NCBI GenBank assembly: GCA_965240325.2
Contig: OZ251229.1
Coordinates: 2,480,001-2,544,000, forward strand
Direction: 5' to 3'
From: Rebecca billardiae RCC1528
Lineage: Eukaryota; Haptophyta
DNA length: 64,000 bases
Made by a program: the position numbers and the translations under genes. This document shows, in pieces, positions 1-9,377 of the stretch (the first letter of the stretch is position 1; each line of letters starts with the position of its first letter). The notes beneath the pieces were generated by a model, which was not told the origin of the DNA, did no database searches, and saw only the letters and a list, made by a program, of their open reading frames with translations.

Positions 1-123
1 ATCATCAGCCTTCGGGAATTGGGAGTAGCTATTGGCCTTTTGCCCTCTGGCGAGCCAGTTGTGCGCAAGCACTTGAGCAGGCCTTGAGCAGGCTCGAGGC
101 CACTTTTCTGCGCTCACGTGGAC

Positions 124-1020
124 ATGATGCCGAGCACGTCAGCTGGCGACGCCGACGAGGACCGCGCTCGCCGCGTATTGAACGTGCTGCTCGATTCCGG
201 GGCAGTGAAGAAGGTGGCTAAGAGCACGCTCCAGAGCATCGCTGCTGCCATCTCAGTCGTGAGGCACAAGCAGGACGTGCCCTCTGCGGCGGTGAAGTAC
301 AACGTGCCCAAATGGTCGATCTACAACTTCGTTCGCAAGGTCCGCACCGTGCTGGAGGACGAAGGCGCAATCGGCAGGGGGAGCGCGACGCGACTGATCA
401 CCGACTTCACCACGCGCCCCGCAGGCCAGCTCCCTCCCTCCTCCTCACCCGGCCCAACAGCTGGCAGCCGCTTTGCGGCACTCGCCGCGCTCGACGGGGA
501 AATGCCCGCTGCAGAGAAAGCACAGCCGCAGCGGGGGCGCCCGGCCGGCTCGCTCAGCCTGCTGGGCACGCTCAACCTAGGCGTCACGTGCTACCTCGGC
601 TCGCTGCTGGCGGCGCTGCTCGCGTGCCCTTCCATCGTCTCGCTCGCCACATCTGCCGCGGCTGAGCAGTCCACCAACCCCATCGTGTCCCGAGCATGCG
701 CTCGCTGGCGCTCGCGCATGTCAACTGCGAGTGGCCCAGCGAGGTGGGGCCGACGCGTAGCTTGCTCGAGCCGCTTAACGACGCGATCGCGGAGGTCTGT
801 CGGTGGACAACGGCGTTTGGGCAGCAGCAGCAGGACGCGTGCGAGGTGCTGTACAAAATCATATGGAGGCCCTGGCTGGCTGCGACGAGGCGTGCTCATA
901 CCTTGGCTTGCTCGAGTGCCTCGGTCAGCTGGCGAGCGAGCAGCCCTCGCAGCAGCAGCGCGTGCCGACGCCGACGATCTCGCAGCAGCAGCGCGTGCCG
1001 ACGATCTCAGTCGGCCATGA
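124..1020 (+). pseudogene. broken HTH plus ubiquitin-specific-protease-like gene
   Basis: The first frame, from the ATG at 124, encodes a helix-turn-helix of the Psq/CENP-B kind at about residues 45-75 (AAVKYNVPKWSIYNFVRKV), a Pro/Ser linker, and near residue 155 a stretch like the Cys box of ubiquitin-specific proteases (NLGVTCYLGSLLAALL; the family has NxGNTCYxNS, so two of the usual residues are changed while the Cys remains). About 30 residues on, the similarity jumps to another frame (near 690-870), which carries the next USP landmark, FGQQQQDACEVLY, equivalent to the QQDAxEFL box. It then jumps again near 860 into the third frame (MEALAGCDEACSYLGLLECL). No His box follows; glutamine-rich sequence and repeat DNA do. 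Two frame changes without evident introns argue for a decayed gene, perhaps carried by a mobile element. A multi-intron gene with unusual splice sites is the alternative. Confidence 0.5.
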
Positions 1021-1159
1021 CTTCGACTGTACACAATCGGCGCCTCGCCGGCGGCTGCGATGGGCCCGTCCGGCCGCGCGGCGGGCGGCGGCGCGCCGCT
1101 GGATGGAGTCTACTCGCTGCCGGGCTCGCGGCCGGGCGGGCCCACTCTCGATCGCGACG

Positions 1160-1251
1160 GAGGGTGCGACGGAGGGTGCACCGCCACCGCGGGCCCCGAA
1201 CTACGTTCGTTCTACGGAAAAGGACCGCGGAACGCGGTCATATATATATAG

Positions 1252-1319
<68 letters not shown>
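1160..1319 (+). repeat. short truncated copy of dispersed element ending in hairpin and (TA)n
   Basis: About 75 bases are shared, in reverse complement, with the starts of the two long copies at 1929 and 58582. The end is a 17-base palindrome at 1223-1239 (GACCGCG, GAA, CGCGGTC) followed directly by about 80 bases of pure TA repeat (1240-1319). In this orientation the element reads body, hairpin, TA tail, like the 3' end of a retroposon. Homology stops near 1160, so this copy would be severely 5'-truncated. Confidence 0.6.
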
Positions 1320-1321
<2 letters not shown>

Positions 1322-1928
1322 AAACAAAGCAGCTGCTGGTCGTGGCAATGTGCGGCTCGGGCGTGCGGCGGTAGGCGCGCAGCCGAGCGGCTTGCTGAGA
1401 CGAGTTGGGCATCCTCTGCTGGAGGTCGAGGCGATAGGTGTCTCGGGCGCGCAGCTGTTGTGCGCTGCCGAGTCCTACCTCGCGCGGATCGAGGAGCGAG
1501 GTGCGCGCCGATGATGCCCGCTGAATGCCCCCTTTTGGGGCTCCGACGAGGCGGCAAGAGCCAGAGCAGCTCGCCTTGTAACGAAGTGGAATGGCTCGGG
1601 GGCGCCCGAGAAGCCACTCTCACTCCAGGTGATGTAGCAGCCAGCCGTGTACCCGTAGAAGGTTCATGACGAATTCTGCGAGCTGGGTGCAACAGAGTGA
1701 GAGGCCACACGGCGAGCCCCGCCGTCACGCAGCAGCTCGTACACACTCAGTTATTGTACCAATAACAGGCCACATATATAACTACGACTACTGATCGGTC
1801 GCCCCGCGCCGCATGCAATTGCAAGCAGTGACGATCAGCCCCGGCGCTCTCACTCTGCCGCGGCGGCTCTGCCGCGCGGCGCAACTATAGTACTATTAGA
1901 CTATACTACTCATCTTATAATCAGTTAT
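1320..1928. other. intergenic stretch, no gene recognised
   Basis: This lies between two oppositely oriented hairpin ends (1223-1239 and 1929-1945). Reading frames here look like compositional noise; the end near 1870-1928 is AT-rich. No domain or repeat beyond the flanking element ends is visible. Confidence 0.4.
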
Positions 1929-3110
1929 GACCGCGTTCCGCGGTCCTTCCGTAGAACCAACGCAGAACTTTAGGGGCCCGCGGTGTACCCTCCGTCGGCT
2001 GCTGTCAGTCTGACATGCGTAACAGTCGCCTGAGCTGCCACCGCCAACTCAGTTGCCGCCCACCGGGCCGGCGGGCCGAGTCACTGTCGCCGACGCCGAC
2101 GCGCCGCCCGGGCCGCGCGGGGAAGCGGCCGCCGTGGCGCGGGCCGGCGCGTGCGCGCGTGCGGGCGCACCTGCTTGAGGTGCTCGCGCTGCGCCATGCG
2201 CTCGACGACGGGCCGCTGGTCGCTCAGCCGGCTCGCCTCGTGCCGGCAGAGCGAGAGCGCGCGCCACGCGGCTGCCCCGGCCTGCCGCTGCGCAGCCGCG
2301 CACCGAGACCGAGCGGGAGCTCGGGGTGGAACGAGGCGAGCGGGGCGTCGCGCCTGCCGCCGCGCGTGCGCGCCTGCTCCACCGCGCCGCCGTGCTCGCC
2401 CGCCGCCTCCTCCGCCGCGTCGGCGGCCTCGAAGACGGCGGCGGCCAGCCAGCGGCAGGCAGTCGGAGCCCGTGCGCGCTCAACCGGCGCCGATCGCCTC
2501 GACGGCCGTCTACTCCACAGCTGGCTGCTCGAGCTGCTGCACGGGGCGTCGCGACGAGGGCGCCGCGCGCGCCCAGCGCGTCCGTCGCCGCGTCGCGCAG
2601 CGCGTCGAGCTCGGCGCCGCGCTTCGCCAGCTCGGCGCACAGCGCCTCCGCGCACACGTGCTGGCATGCAGCACGGCCTCTCTAGTCTCTGGCATCAGTA
2701 TCGCCGTCGACCGAGTTGAGGAGGAGCTCGCGCTCGGCGTCGAGGAGCGAGCTCGCGTGCTCGAGCTCGCCCTTCAGCTGCGCGAACTCCGGGCGCATCC
2801 GGCTCATCTCCGCTGCGTGGCTCCGGGCGCGCTCCGATCCTCAAGGCGTCGCCAACGAGCTCGTGAGCGTGCTCCGGACTCGGCTCGCCCTTGCGCGCTC
2901 CTCCTCGAGCGACGAACGCGCCCGCGGGCAGGCTGTTGACCGCCGCCTCCGCCGCGATCTCGCCGCCCCCGCCGCGATCTCGTCGCGCATGCTTTGCAGC
3001 GGGGCGCTGTGTGCGCGCCGTCGGCACGGCCTGGCGAGACTCTGAGGCGAGACCGCGGACCGAGACGCGCGCGACGCCTCGGGGAGAGCCGTCGGAGCGG
3101 AGCGCGAGGG
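1929..3110 (-). repeat. dispersed element copy 1 with coiled-coil gene remnant
   Basis: This block is homologous, in the same orientation, to 58582-59995. It starts with the palindrome GACCGCG-TTC-CGCGGTC (1929-1945), preceded by TA-rich sequence. On the minus strand both copies encode fragments of the same Ala/Arg/Glu-rich helical protein, for example CAELAKRGAELDALRDA here versus AKLAKCGAELDELSDA in copy 2, and QRPVVERMAQ-E-LKQVRP in both. The frame is interrupted, so this looks like a gene remnant carried by a repeat. Copy 1 lacks about 300 bases that copy 2 has at roughly 59336-59640. Beyond 3000 the two copies diverge quickly. Confidence 0.6.
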
Positions 3111-3546
3111 CGAGAGCAGAGCGCGAGGGGGAGACCAGCGGCCGGCCGGCTCCCGCCACCGCGCGCGCACCGCGGCGTACGCGGCGCCGACACGCACGTC
3201 CCCGGCCAGGGCGCCGCAGCGACGAACGCGAACGAGCGAGCGAGCAGCCGTGGGGACTCGCTCGCTACTCGCTAGACGCTCGGGCAAAGACCCTCCGTGC
3301 TCGTTCGAATAAATATACGGGGCCGCGCGCGCGCCTGGCGGCTCCTGTTTAGTGAATAAGTAGCAAAACTTGATCACTTCCAAGTGCCCGTAGTGTGTGG
3401 CCTATGTTTCCAGCACCAAGTGATGCATCGGTAAATAACAGCGCGCCGCGCGCGCACGCAGTACGCCGACATGCAGTAGTTGAGGAGGACCCTGACCATG
3501 CACATCAACATGCACTTTCAAAAGGTTGCGCTTAGGCCCGGTTTGT

Positions 3547-3760
3547 AGGCGGGTAACTTGTTACGGTTTAACAAGCCGCCATAGGCGCCATTCAAAGAAT
3601 CTCGTTTCACATTAGTGCACAGGCGGTTCATCCATCGAGGCAGGCGGGTAATGTGGTTGAACAAGCGCTATTCAAAAGGATCTCTTTTAATATTATAAGG
3701 CGGTTCATCCATCGAGACAGGCGGGTAGGTGTTTAAACAAAGCGCTATTCAGAAGCATCT
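3547..3760. repeat. three diverged tandem repeats (77-95 bp)
   Basis: The phrase AGGCGGGTA recurs at 3547, 3642 and 3719. Each unit then has an AACA-AGC-(G)C-ATTCA segment and a purine-rich ATCT segment, and the first two end with AGGCGGTTCATCCATCGAG. Spacings are 95 and 77 bases; the third unit is incomplete. No coding potential is seen. Confidence 0.7.
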
Positions 3761-3989
3761 GGCCTCATAGCTGTTTTCGACCCAAAACAATCAAACGTCG
3801 CTCGGCAAACTCGTACTCCAGCATACAAGAATGACAAAAATACTCACTTGTTTCACCCCCGGGGTATCTGATCCCACGTCCGTCCATCGACTTATGCGGA
3901 ATGGCGTGGGCGCGCTTATTTCGTCAAGCGCGTAGTTGCTAATGCAGAGCACTATGGGCCAACGTACCCCTCGAAAAAGCGAAAACTCA

Positions 3990-4115
3990 CCCTCCAACAC
4001 CCCTCAAAATCGTCCCCCGTCCCCTTTTCTTTGATCAAAAGATCTTTTTGACAACGTAGTGAGGGCCCCCGGCGGGGCTCCACGCTACGCGCTCCGCCCT
4101 ACACCGCGGGCCATA
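3990..4115. repeat. dispersed repeat, partner of 60420-60545
   Basis: The sequence around TTGATCAAAAGATCTTTTTG and the following GC-rich stretch (GGGGCTCCACGCTACGCGCT, then CCGCGGGCCAT) matches 60420-60545 at most positions and in the same orientation. In both places it lies just beyond the coiled-coil element and just before the 3' end of a minus-strand gene. Confidence 0.7.
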
Positions 4116-4277
4116 ATAATCTAGCTTACAGATTCTTCATTCTACTCATACTGTAGTCGAGTAGTATAGTCGCGGGTCACGGCCGGCTGCCAAGCGCAGG
4201 ACGGTGCTAGCTATAGTGCTGCCACCATCAGCGCCTGCACTCGCAACAGCAGCGGCCGATGAAGCACGACCACGCGC

Positions 4278-6728
4278 TCATCGCAGACTGCTGGGCAGTG
4301 CTGTGACTTGGTCGTCGTCGTCGTCCGACGCCACCGAAGGGGGGCCGCGCGCCTTCTTCGCGGGCGACTCGCCGACAGCCGCGGCACCGTCGTCCTCACC
4401 AGCCGCCGCGTCGTCCGCATCAGCGGGCCGCGCCGCGGCCGGCATGGCGGCGGGGTCGGCGCCGAGCGTGCGCATGCCGGGCGTGAGCGTGGTCGTGCCG
4501 CCGGGCTCGTCGGCCGCCTCCGCCGAGCCGCCACCGCGCCGCCGGCTGGGCGGGGTGGCGGGCGCGCGTGCGTTGGCTGCGTCGACCAGCGCGCGCTGCA
4601 GCGCTGCCTCCACCTCCTCCGGCGCGCTCGCGCGCGCGAGCACGCCGCGCGCGCTCGCGGCCGCGAGCAGCGCCGCCCACGCCCCCTCGTGGGTGCGCGC
4701 GAGCTCCGACACCCTGCCCACCACGACCAGCAGGTGGCGGCAGCGCGAGAAGGCCACGCACAGCAGGTGCTCGTCCGCCGCGCGGCTGCGGCTCGATCGG
4801 CCGGACTGCCCCGTGGCGCACGGCGAGAAGAGGACGACGTCCGCCTCCGAGCCCTGCAGCCTGTCGACTGTGTCGACGCCGCAGCCGCGCTCGGCGTCGG
4901 CGCCTCCGTCGGCGGCCGCGTCGGCGGCCGAGGGCCGATCCCGCGTCGCGACGCTGTCCATCGGCACGCCGAGCGCCTTGGCGCGCAGGCAGGCGTTGTG
5001 CGCGTGGAACGGCGTCAGGATCAGCGGCGGGCTCCGCGCGGCGCCCTCGCCCGCGAGCGCCTCGGCGCCGCCCGCCTGGAGCCACTCGCGCGCGCGCAGC
5101 GCCGCCTCCGCCTCCTGCTCGTTGTACGACGAGCGCAGCGCACGCTCAAACGCGCTCCGGCCGAACTCGAGGTCGAGCACGAGGAGCGGCGAGACGGGCG
5201 CGGCGCGCGCCGCCGCCTCGCCCGCGTCGACGAGCCGCCCACCGTACCACAGCCCGGAGACGAGCTCGCGCAGCAGCGGCGGCATGCGGTGCTGCTCGCG
5301 CAGCAGCACGGACGGCACGCGCGCGCGCTCGGCCGACGACGCGTCGCGGCCGCCGCCGTCGGCGCCGCCGGCGCCGCCCCGCCCCGCCTGCTTGACAAAG
5401 CGCTCCTGCAGCGAGCGCCCAAAGCCGAGCGCGCGCATCCGGTCGCTCACGTACGGCTGCAGCTGCTGCGGGTCGCCCACGAGCACCAGCTTGCGCACGC
5501 GCGCGCACCGCCCCAGCGCCAGCAGCGTCTGCCCCTCGTCGATCGCCGCCGCCTCGTCCACCACCACCAGATCGAACGCCCACGCTTCGCCCGCGCAGGC
5601 CTCGCCCGCGCCGCCGCGGGCGGCGGCGGCGGCGGCCGCGCGCGGCTTGCTCGCGTGGTAGATGGTGCTGAAGACCAGCGGCCGACTCGCCAGCATCGCG
5701 CGCCCCTCCGCACTCCCCTCATCCGCGTACAGACCCAGCTCGAGCACTCCCCGCGACACATTCGGCCGGTACCCGGCGCGCGCCGCGTGCCCGGCCATCC
5801 CGGGGTCGCTCAGCGCGAGCTTTGCGAGCAGCTGGTCGATGGCGGGGTTGGAGTTGCACAGGACGAGCGCGCGCTCGCCGCGCGCGAGCGCGGCGCGCAG
5901 CACGCCCTGCGTGATCAGGTGGCTCTTCCCCGTGCCCGGCGGGCCCTGCACGCACACGACGCCCGCGGGCACGCTCCGCTCGAGCGCGAGCGCGCGCAGC
6001 TGGGAGCCGTTGAGCGCGCCGCTCAGCGCGGGCTGCGCGCGCAGCGCGTCGACGGAGGCGTCGAGCTCGGCGCGCGTGGGGAGCGGCGCGGCGGCCGGGT
6101 CGACGATCGCGCGCGCCAGCGCATCGTCGAGCTCCGCGCTCCTGAGCGCACGCAGCGCGCTCAGCTTCGTCTCCTCGAACGCGCACTGGCCGAGCGGGCG
6201 CGCGCGCAGCTCGCGCGCGCGCGAGGCGCGCAGGAGGGCGTCCGCGTCCTCCTGCCGGACGCGGAGCTGCGCGCCGCTCGCCTTGGACGCGCCGAGGCAC
6301 AGCCCGATGCACACCGCGGCGCTGCCGTCGAACAGCGCCACGACGTACTTGGAGAAGGACTCGCGGCCGGTCGGCCGCCTTTCAAACGCGCGGCTCAGCA
6401 GCTCGGCGAAGAGGCCGGTCTGGGGGCCCGGCGCGCGGCGCAGGCTGGCGCGCGCGAGGACGAGGCACTTGGGCGTCCCGCCACCGACCTCGCCCGCTGC
6501 CTCCTGGGCGCAGCGGAAGAAGGCGAACTCGAGGTCATCGCGCTTGTTCTGCGAGACCGCGTGCGCGAGCTCGTCGGCGAGCTCGGCGAGGGACGCGTAG
6601 CTGCCGGCGGCGCGGCGCTCGTCGGGCGCGGCCTCCGCGTCGGACGAGCCTTCGTCGCTCAGCCGCGCGCTCAGCTGGCCCGCGTCCATCGCGAGCACGA
6701 GGTCGTCCGCGAGCGGCGTTGCCGACAT
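4278..6728 (-). CDS. UPF1/DNA2-like superfamily 1 helicase
   Basis: This 816-residue single-exon protein carries all main motifs of the UPF1/SETX/IGHMBP2 group of SF1 RNA/DNA helicases. The Walker A P-loop GPPGTGKSH is near residue 262, the Walker B DEAA near 389, motif III GDPQQLQPY near 420, EQHRMPPLL near 480, VDRLQGSEADVV near 623 and AFSRCRHLLVVVGR near 660. The first 230 residues match no domain I can name but resemble the beta-barrel/stalk region before the P-loop in IGHMBP2. The tail beyond about residue 700 is low complexity and acidic, with SPAKKARG as a possible nuclear signal and DDDDD near the end. The ATG at 6728 is the first in a clean frame and sits 131 bp from the divergent start at 6860. 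ATP-dependent unwinding in RNA surveillance or DNA repair is inferred from family only; which subfamily is unclear. Confidence 0.9.
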   Translation of the reverse strand: MSATPLADDLVLAMDAGQLSARLSDEGSSDAEAAPDERRAAGSYASLAELADELAHAVSQNKRDDLEFAFFRCAQEAAGEVGGGTPKCLVLARASLRRAPGPQTGLFAELLSRAFERRPTGRESFSKYVVALFDGSAAVCIGLCLGASKASGAQLRVRQEDADALLRASRARELRARPLGQCAFEETKLSALRALRSAELDDALARAIVDPAAAPLPTRAELDASVDALRAQPALSGALNGSQLRALALERSVPAGVVCVQGPPGTGKSHLITQGVLRAALARGERALVLCNSNPAIDQLLAKLALSDPGMAGHAARAGYRPNVSRGVLELGLYADEGSAEGRAMLASRPLVFSTIYHASKPRAAAAAAARGGAGEACAGEAWAFDLVVVDEAAAIDEGQTLLALGRCARVRKLVLVGDPQQLQPYVSDRMRALGFGRSLQERFVKQAGRGGAGGADGGGRDASSAERARVPSVLLREQHRMPPLLRELVSGLWYGGRLVDAGEAAARAAPVSPLLVLDLEFGRSAFERALRSSYNEQEAEAALRAREWLQAGGAEALAGEGAARSPPLILTPFHAHNACLRAKALGVPMDSVATRDRPSAADAAADGGADAERGCGVDTVDRLQGSEADVVLFSPCATGQSGRSSRSRAADEHLLCVAFSRCRHLLVVVGRVSELARTHEGAWAALLAAASARGVLARASAPEEVEAALQRALVDAANARAPATPPSRRRGGGSAEAADEPGGTTTLTPGMRTLGADPAAMPAAARPADADDAAAGEDDGAAAVGESPAKKARGPPSVASDDDDDQVTALPSSLR

Positions 6729-6859
6729 CGCGACGTGCAGCGCGGAGGTCCTCCGTCCCTGGTGCGCCGCCGCCCGGCCGCCGCCCCGCCGGCCCTTGGA
6801 GGGGCCCAGCAGCCGGCCGTGTGCATCGTGTGGCGTGGGCGTGTGGGGCCGCTGGCGTC
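6729..6859. promoter_or_regulatory. shared divergent promoter interval
   Basis: Only 131 bp separate the ATG of the minus-strand helicase (6728) from that of the plus-strand nuclease-like gene (6860). Both 5' UTRs and core promoters must fit here or overlap the neighbour. I see no TATA box; the interval is GC-rich. Confidence 0.4.
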
Positions 6860-9080
6860 ATGGCGGCAGGAAGAGGACGCGCCGCGAAAGGCGCGGTGGT
6901 GCTTCTCCTCGGCCTCGCGGCCGCGTCGCGCGCGCAGCCGTGCGCCGACGTGGCCGCGTACTACGCCGACGTCAACGCGTCCGCGTCGGCGGCGCTGCAC
7001 TCGGCGCTGCACGCGCTGATTGCCGGCCACCGCGTCGTGCCGTACTCGGGCACGTACGACGCGCTCGGCGCGCTCGACGCGCTGCCGGGCGACCCGAGCC
7101 TCGTGCGCACGATCTACGGCAGCCCGATGCCTCGCGCGGCGCAGTACGACGGCGGCCACGGCTGGGACCGGTGCGCCGCCGCCCGCGGGCGGGCGGCAGC
7201 GCGGCGCGAGCGGCGCGCGCGCCGCCCCTTCGCCCGGCGCTCGACGCGCGGCGCGCGCGCGCGCCCACCCGATCCCACCCCACCCCCGTGCGCGGCGCGC
7301 GCGCAGCGAGCACTCGTGGCCCCGCTCGCTCGGCGTCGGCTCCTCCGGGCCGGACGCCTCCGACCTGCACGCCCTCTTCCCGTCAGCCGTCGCGCTCAAC
7401 GCTGCGCGCGGCAACAAGCCGTACTGCGATTGCGCGGCCGGGCTGGGCGGCGGCTTGGAGGGCTTGGAGGGCGGCGGGGCGGGGTGCGCGTCGCCGGCGC
7501 ACCCGCTCGCCGCGCCGACGAGCACCGCCTCCGCCTCGTGCTGGGCGCCGCCGCTCGACCGCCGCGGCGACGTCGCGCGCGCGCAGCTGTACATGGCCGT
7601 GCGGTACGACGGTGCCGAGCGCGACACGACAGAGCTGAGCCTGCGCGGCGCGAACGCGAGCGGGGTGCTCGCCGAGCTGCTCGCGTGGCACGCGGCGGAC
7701 CCGCCGGACGCGCGCGAGCGCGAGCGCAACGCGCGGATCTGCGCGGCGTACCAGGCCAACCGCAACCCCTTCGTCGACCACCCGGAGTGGGCGGCGTGCG
7801 CGCTCGGCGCCGCCGCCGAGTGCGCGGCCGCGAGCGCAGCGCCGCCGCCGCGCGCGCCGCCGAGCCCGGCGCCGCCGCCCGCGCCGCCCGCGCCGCTCGA
7901 CGCGGCGGCGGGCGAGCTCGCGGTGATCGGCGTCAACTCGGGCGAGCCCGCCGAGCTCCTCCTCGTCGCGCTCGTCGACGTCCCGCCCAACGCCACCTAC
8001 TCGCTCACCGACGACGGCTGGCGCGCGGACGGCGGCGGCTGGCGGCGCTCGGGCTTCCCGACACACGCGTGGGGCGTGGGCGGCGAGGGGCTGCGCGCGG
8101 GCGAGGTGGCGCGCGTGGCGCTGCGCGGGCCGCGGCTCTCGCTCGGCGGCGGCGTGCTCTACGTCTACCGCGGCCCCGCCGACCGCCCCTCCTTCGTGTA
8201 CGCGGTGCGCACGAACGCGGACGGCTTCGACGTGGGCGGCGCGGACGCGGCTGACGACGGCTCGCGCGCGGGCGCGCTGCCGGCGGCGCTGCAGCCGGGC
8301 GTGACGGCGCTGGCGCTCGGGCGCGGGCAGGCGAGCGGCGCGTACGACGCGTACCTCGTCGGCGCGTCGGGCTCGCGCGAGCACCTCCTCACCGTCATCT
8401 CCAACCGCGACAACTGGCAGCGCTCGGTCGCGCGCGTCGTCTTGCTCGACGGCCTGCACTTCACGGTCGCGCCGCCGGCCGCGCCGAGCCGCCCGCCGCC
8501 GGCGGCGCCGCCCGCGCCGCCGGCGCCGCCGCTGCCGCCGGCGGCGCCGCCCGCGCCCGCGCCGCCGCCCGTGCCCTGCCTCCGCCCGTGGGAGCTCCTC
8601 GCCCACCCCGCCCCGCCGCCCGGCGCGCGCGTGTGCGTCGAGGGCGTGCTGACGGCGCTGCTGCCAGCGCTCGGCGAGGGCGGCCACCTGCTGCTGCAGG
8701 CGACGGACGCGGAGGGGCCGGCGGCGGGCGGCGGGGCGCGCAACCGCGGGCTGCTCGTGGACATGTACCTCGCGAGCGCGGCGCACGGGCCGCGCAGCTG
8801 GTACGACGCGCTGCGCGTCGGCACGCTCGTGCGCGCGCACGGCGCCGTGCGCCGCGGGTACGCGCACGCGCAGTGCGCGACGGTGCTGCAGCTTGAGGGC
8901 GGCGGCGACGCGTGCGCGGCGCTCGGCGGCGCGGGGCCGTGCGTGGGCACGCTGGACGGGGCGGACCGGCTGGGCGAGATCTCGCGCGTGCTGCTCGCGC
9001 CGCCGGGCGCGCCGCCCGACGAGCCGCCCGCCGGCACCGCTCGCTGGGCGGCGGTGGTCCAGTTCCCACTCGACGGCGGA

Positions 9081-9137
<57 letters not shown>

Positions 9138-9307
9138 CGCTCGGCGGGCGCGGGCGCGGAAGGCGAGTTGGCGTGCGCGTACGACCCGTCGTTCGAGCTC
9201 AAGTACCGCGACCTGCCGCCGAACTGGCACGACACGGTGCCCGCGGACAGCGCGGCGTGCATGCGCTCCTGTGCCCTCGCGCAGTTCGAGGGCATGCTCG
9301 TCACGCT

Positions 9308-9377
<70 letters not shown>

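Noticed and set aside
1240-1319. CRISPR or telomere-like array
   Set aside because: A simple TA dinucleotide run without spacers; interpreted as the tail of a dispersed element.
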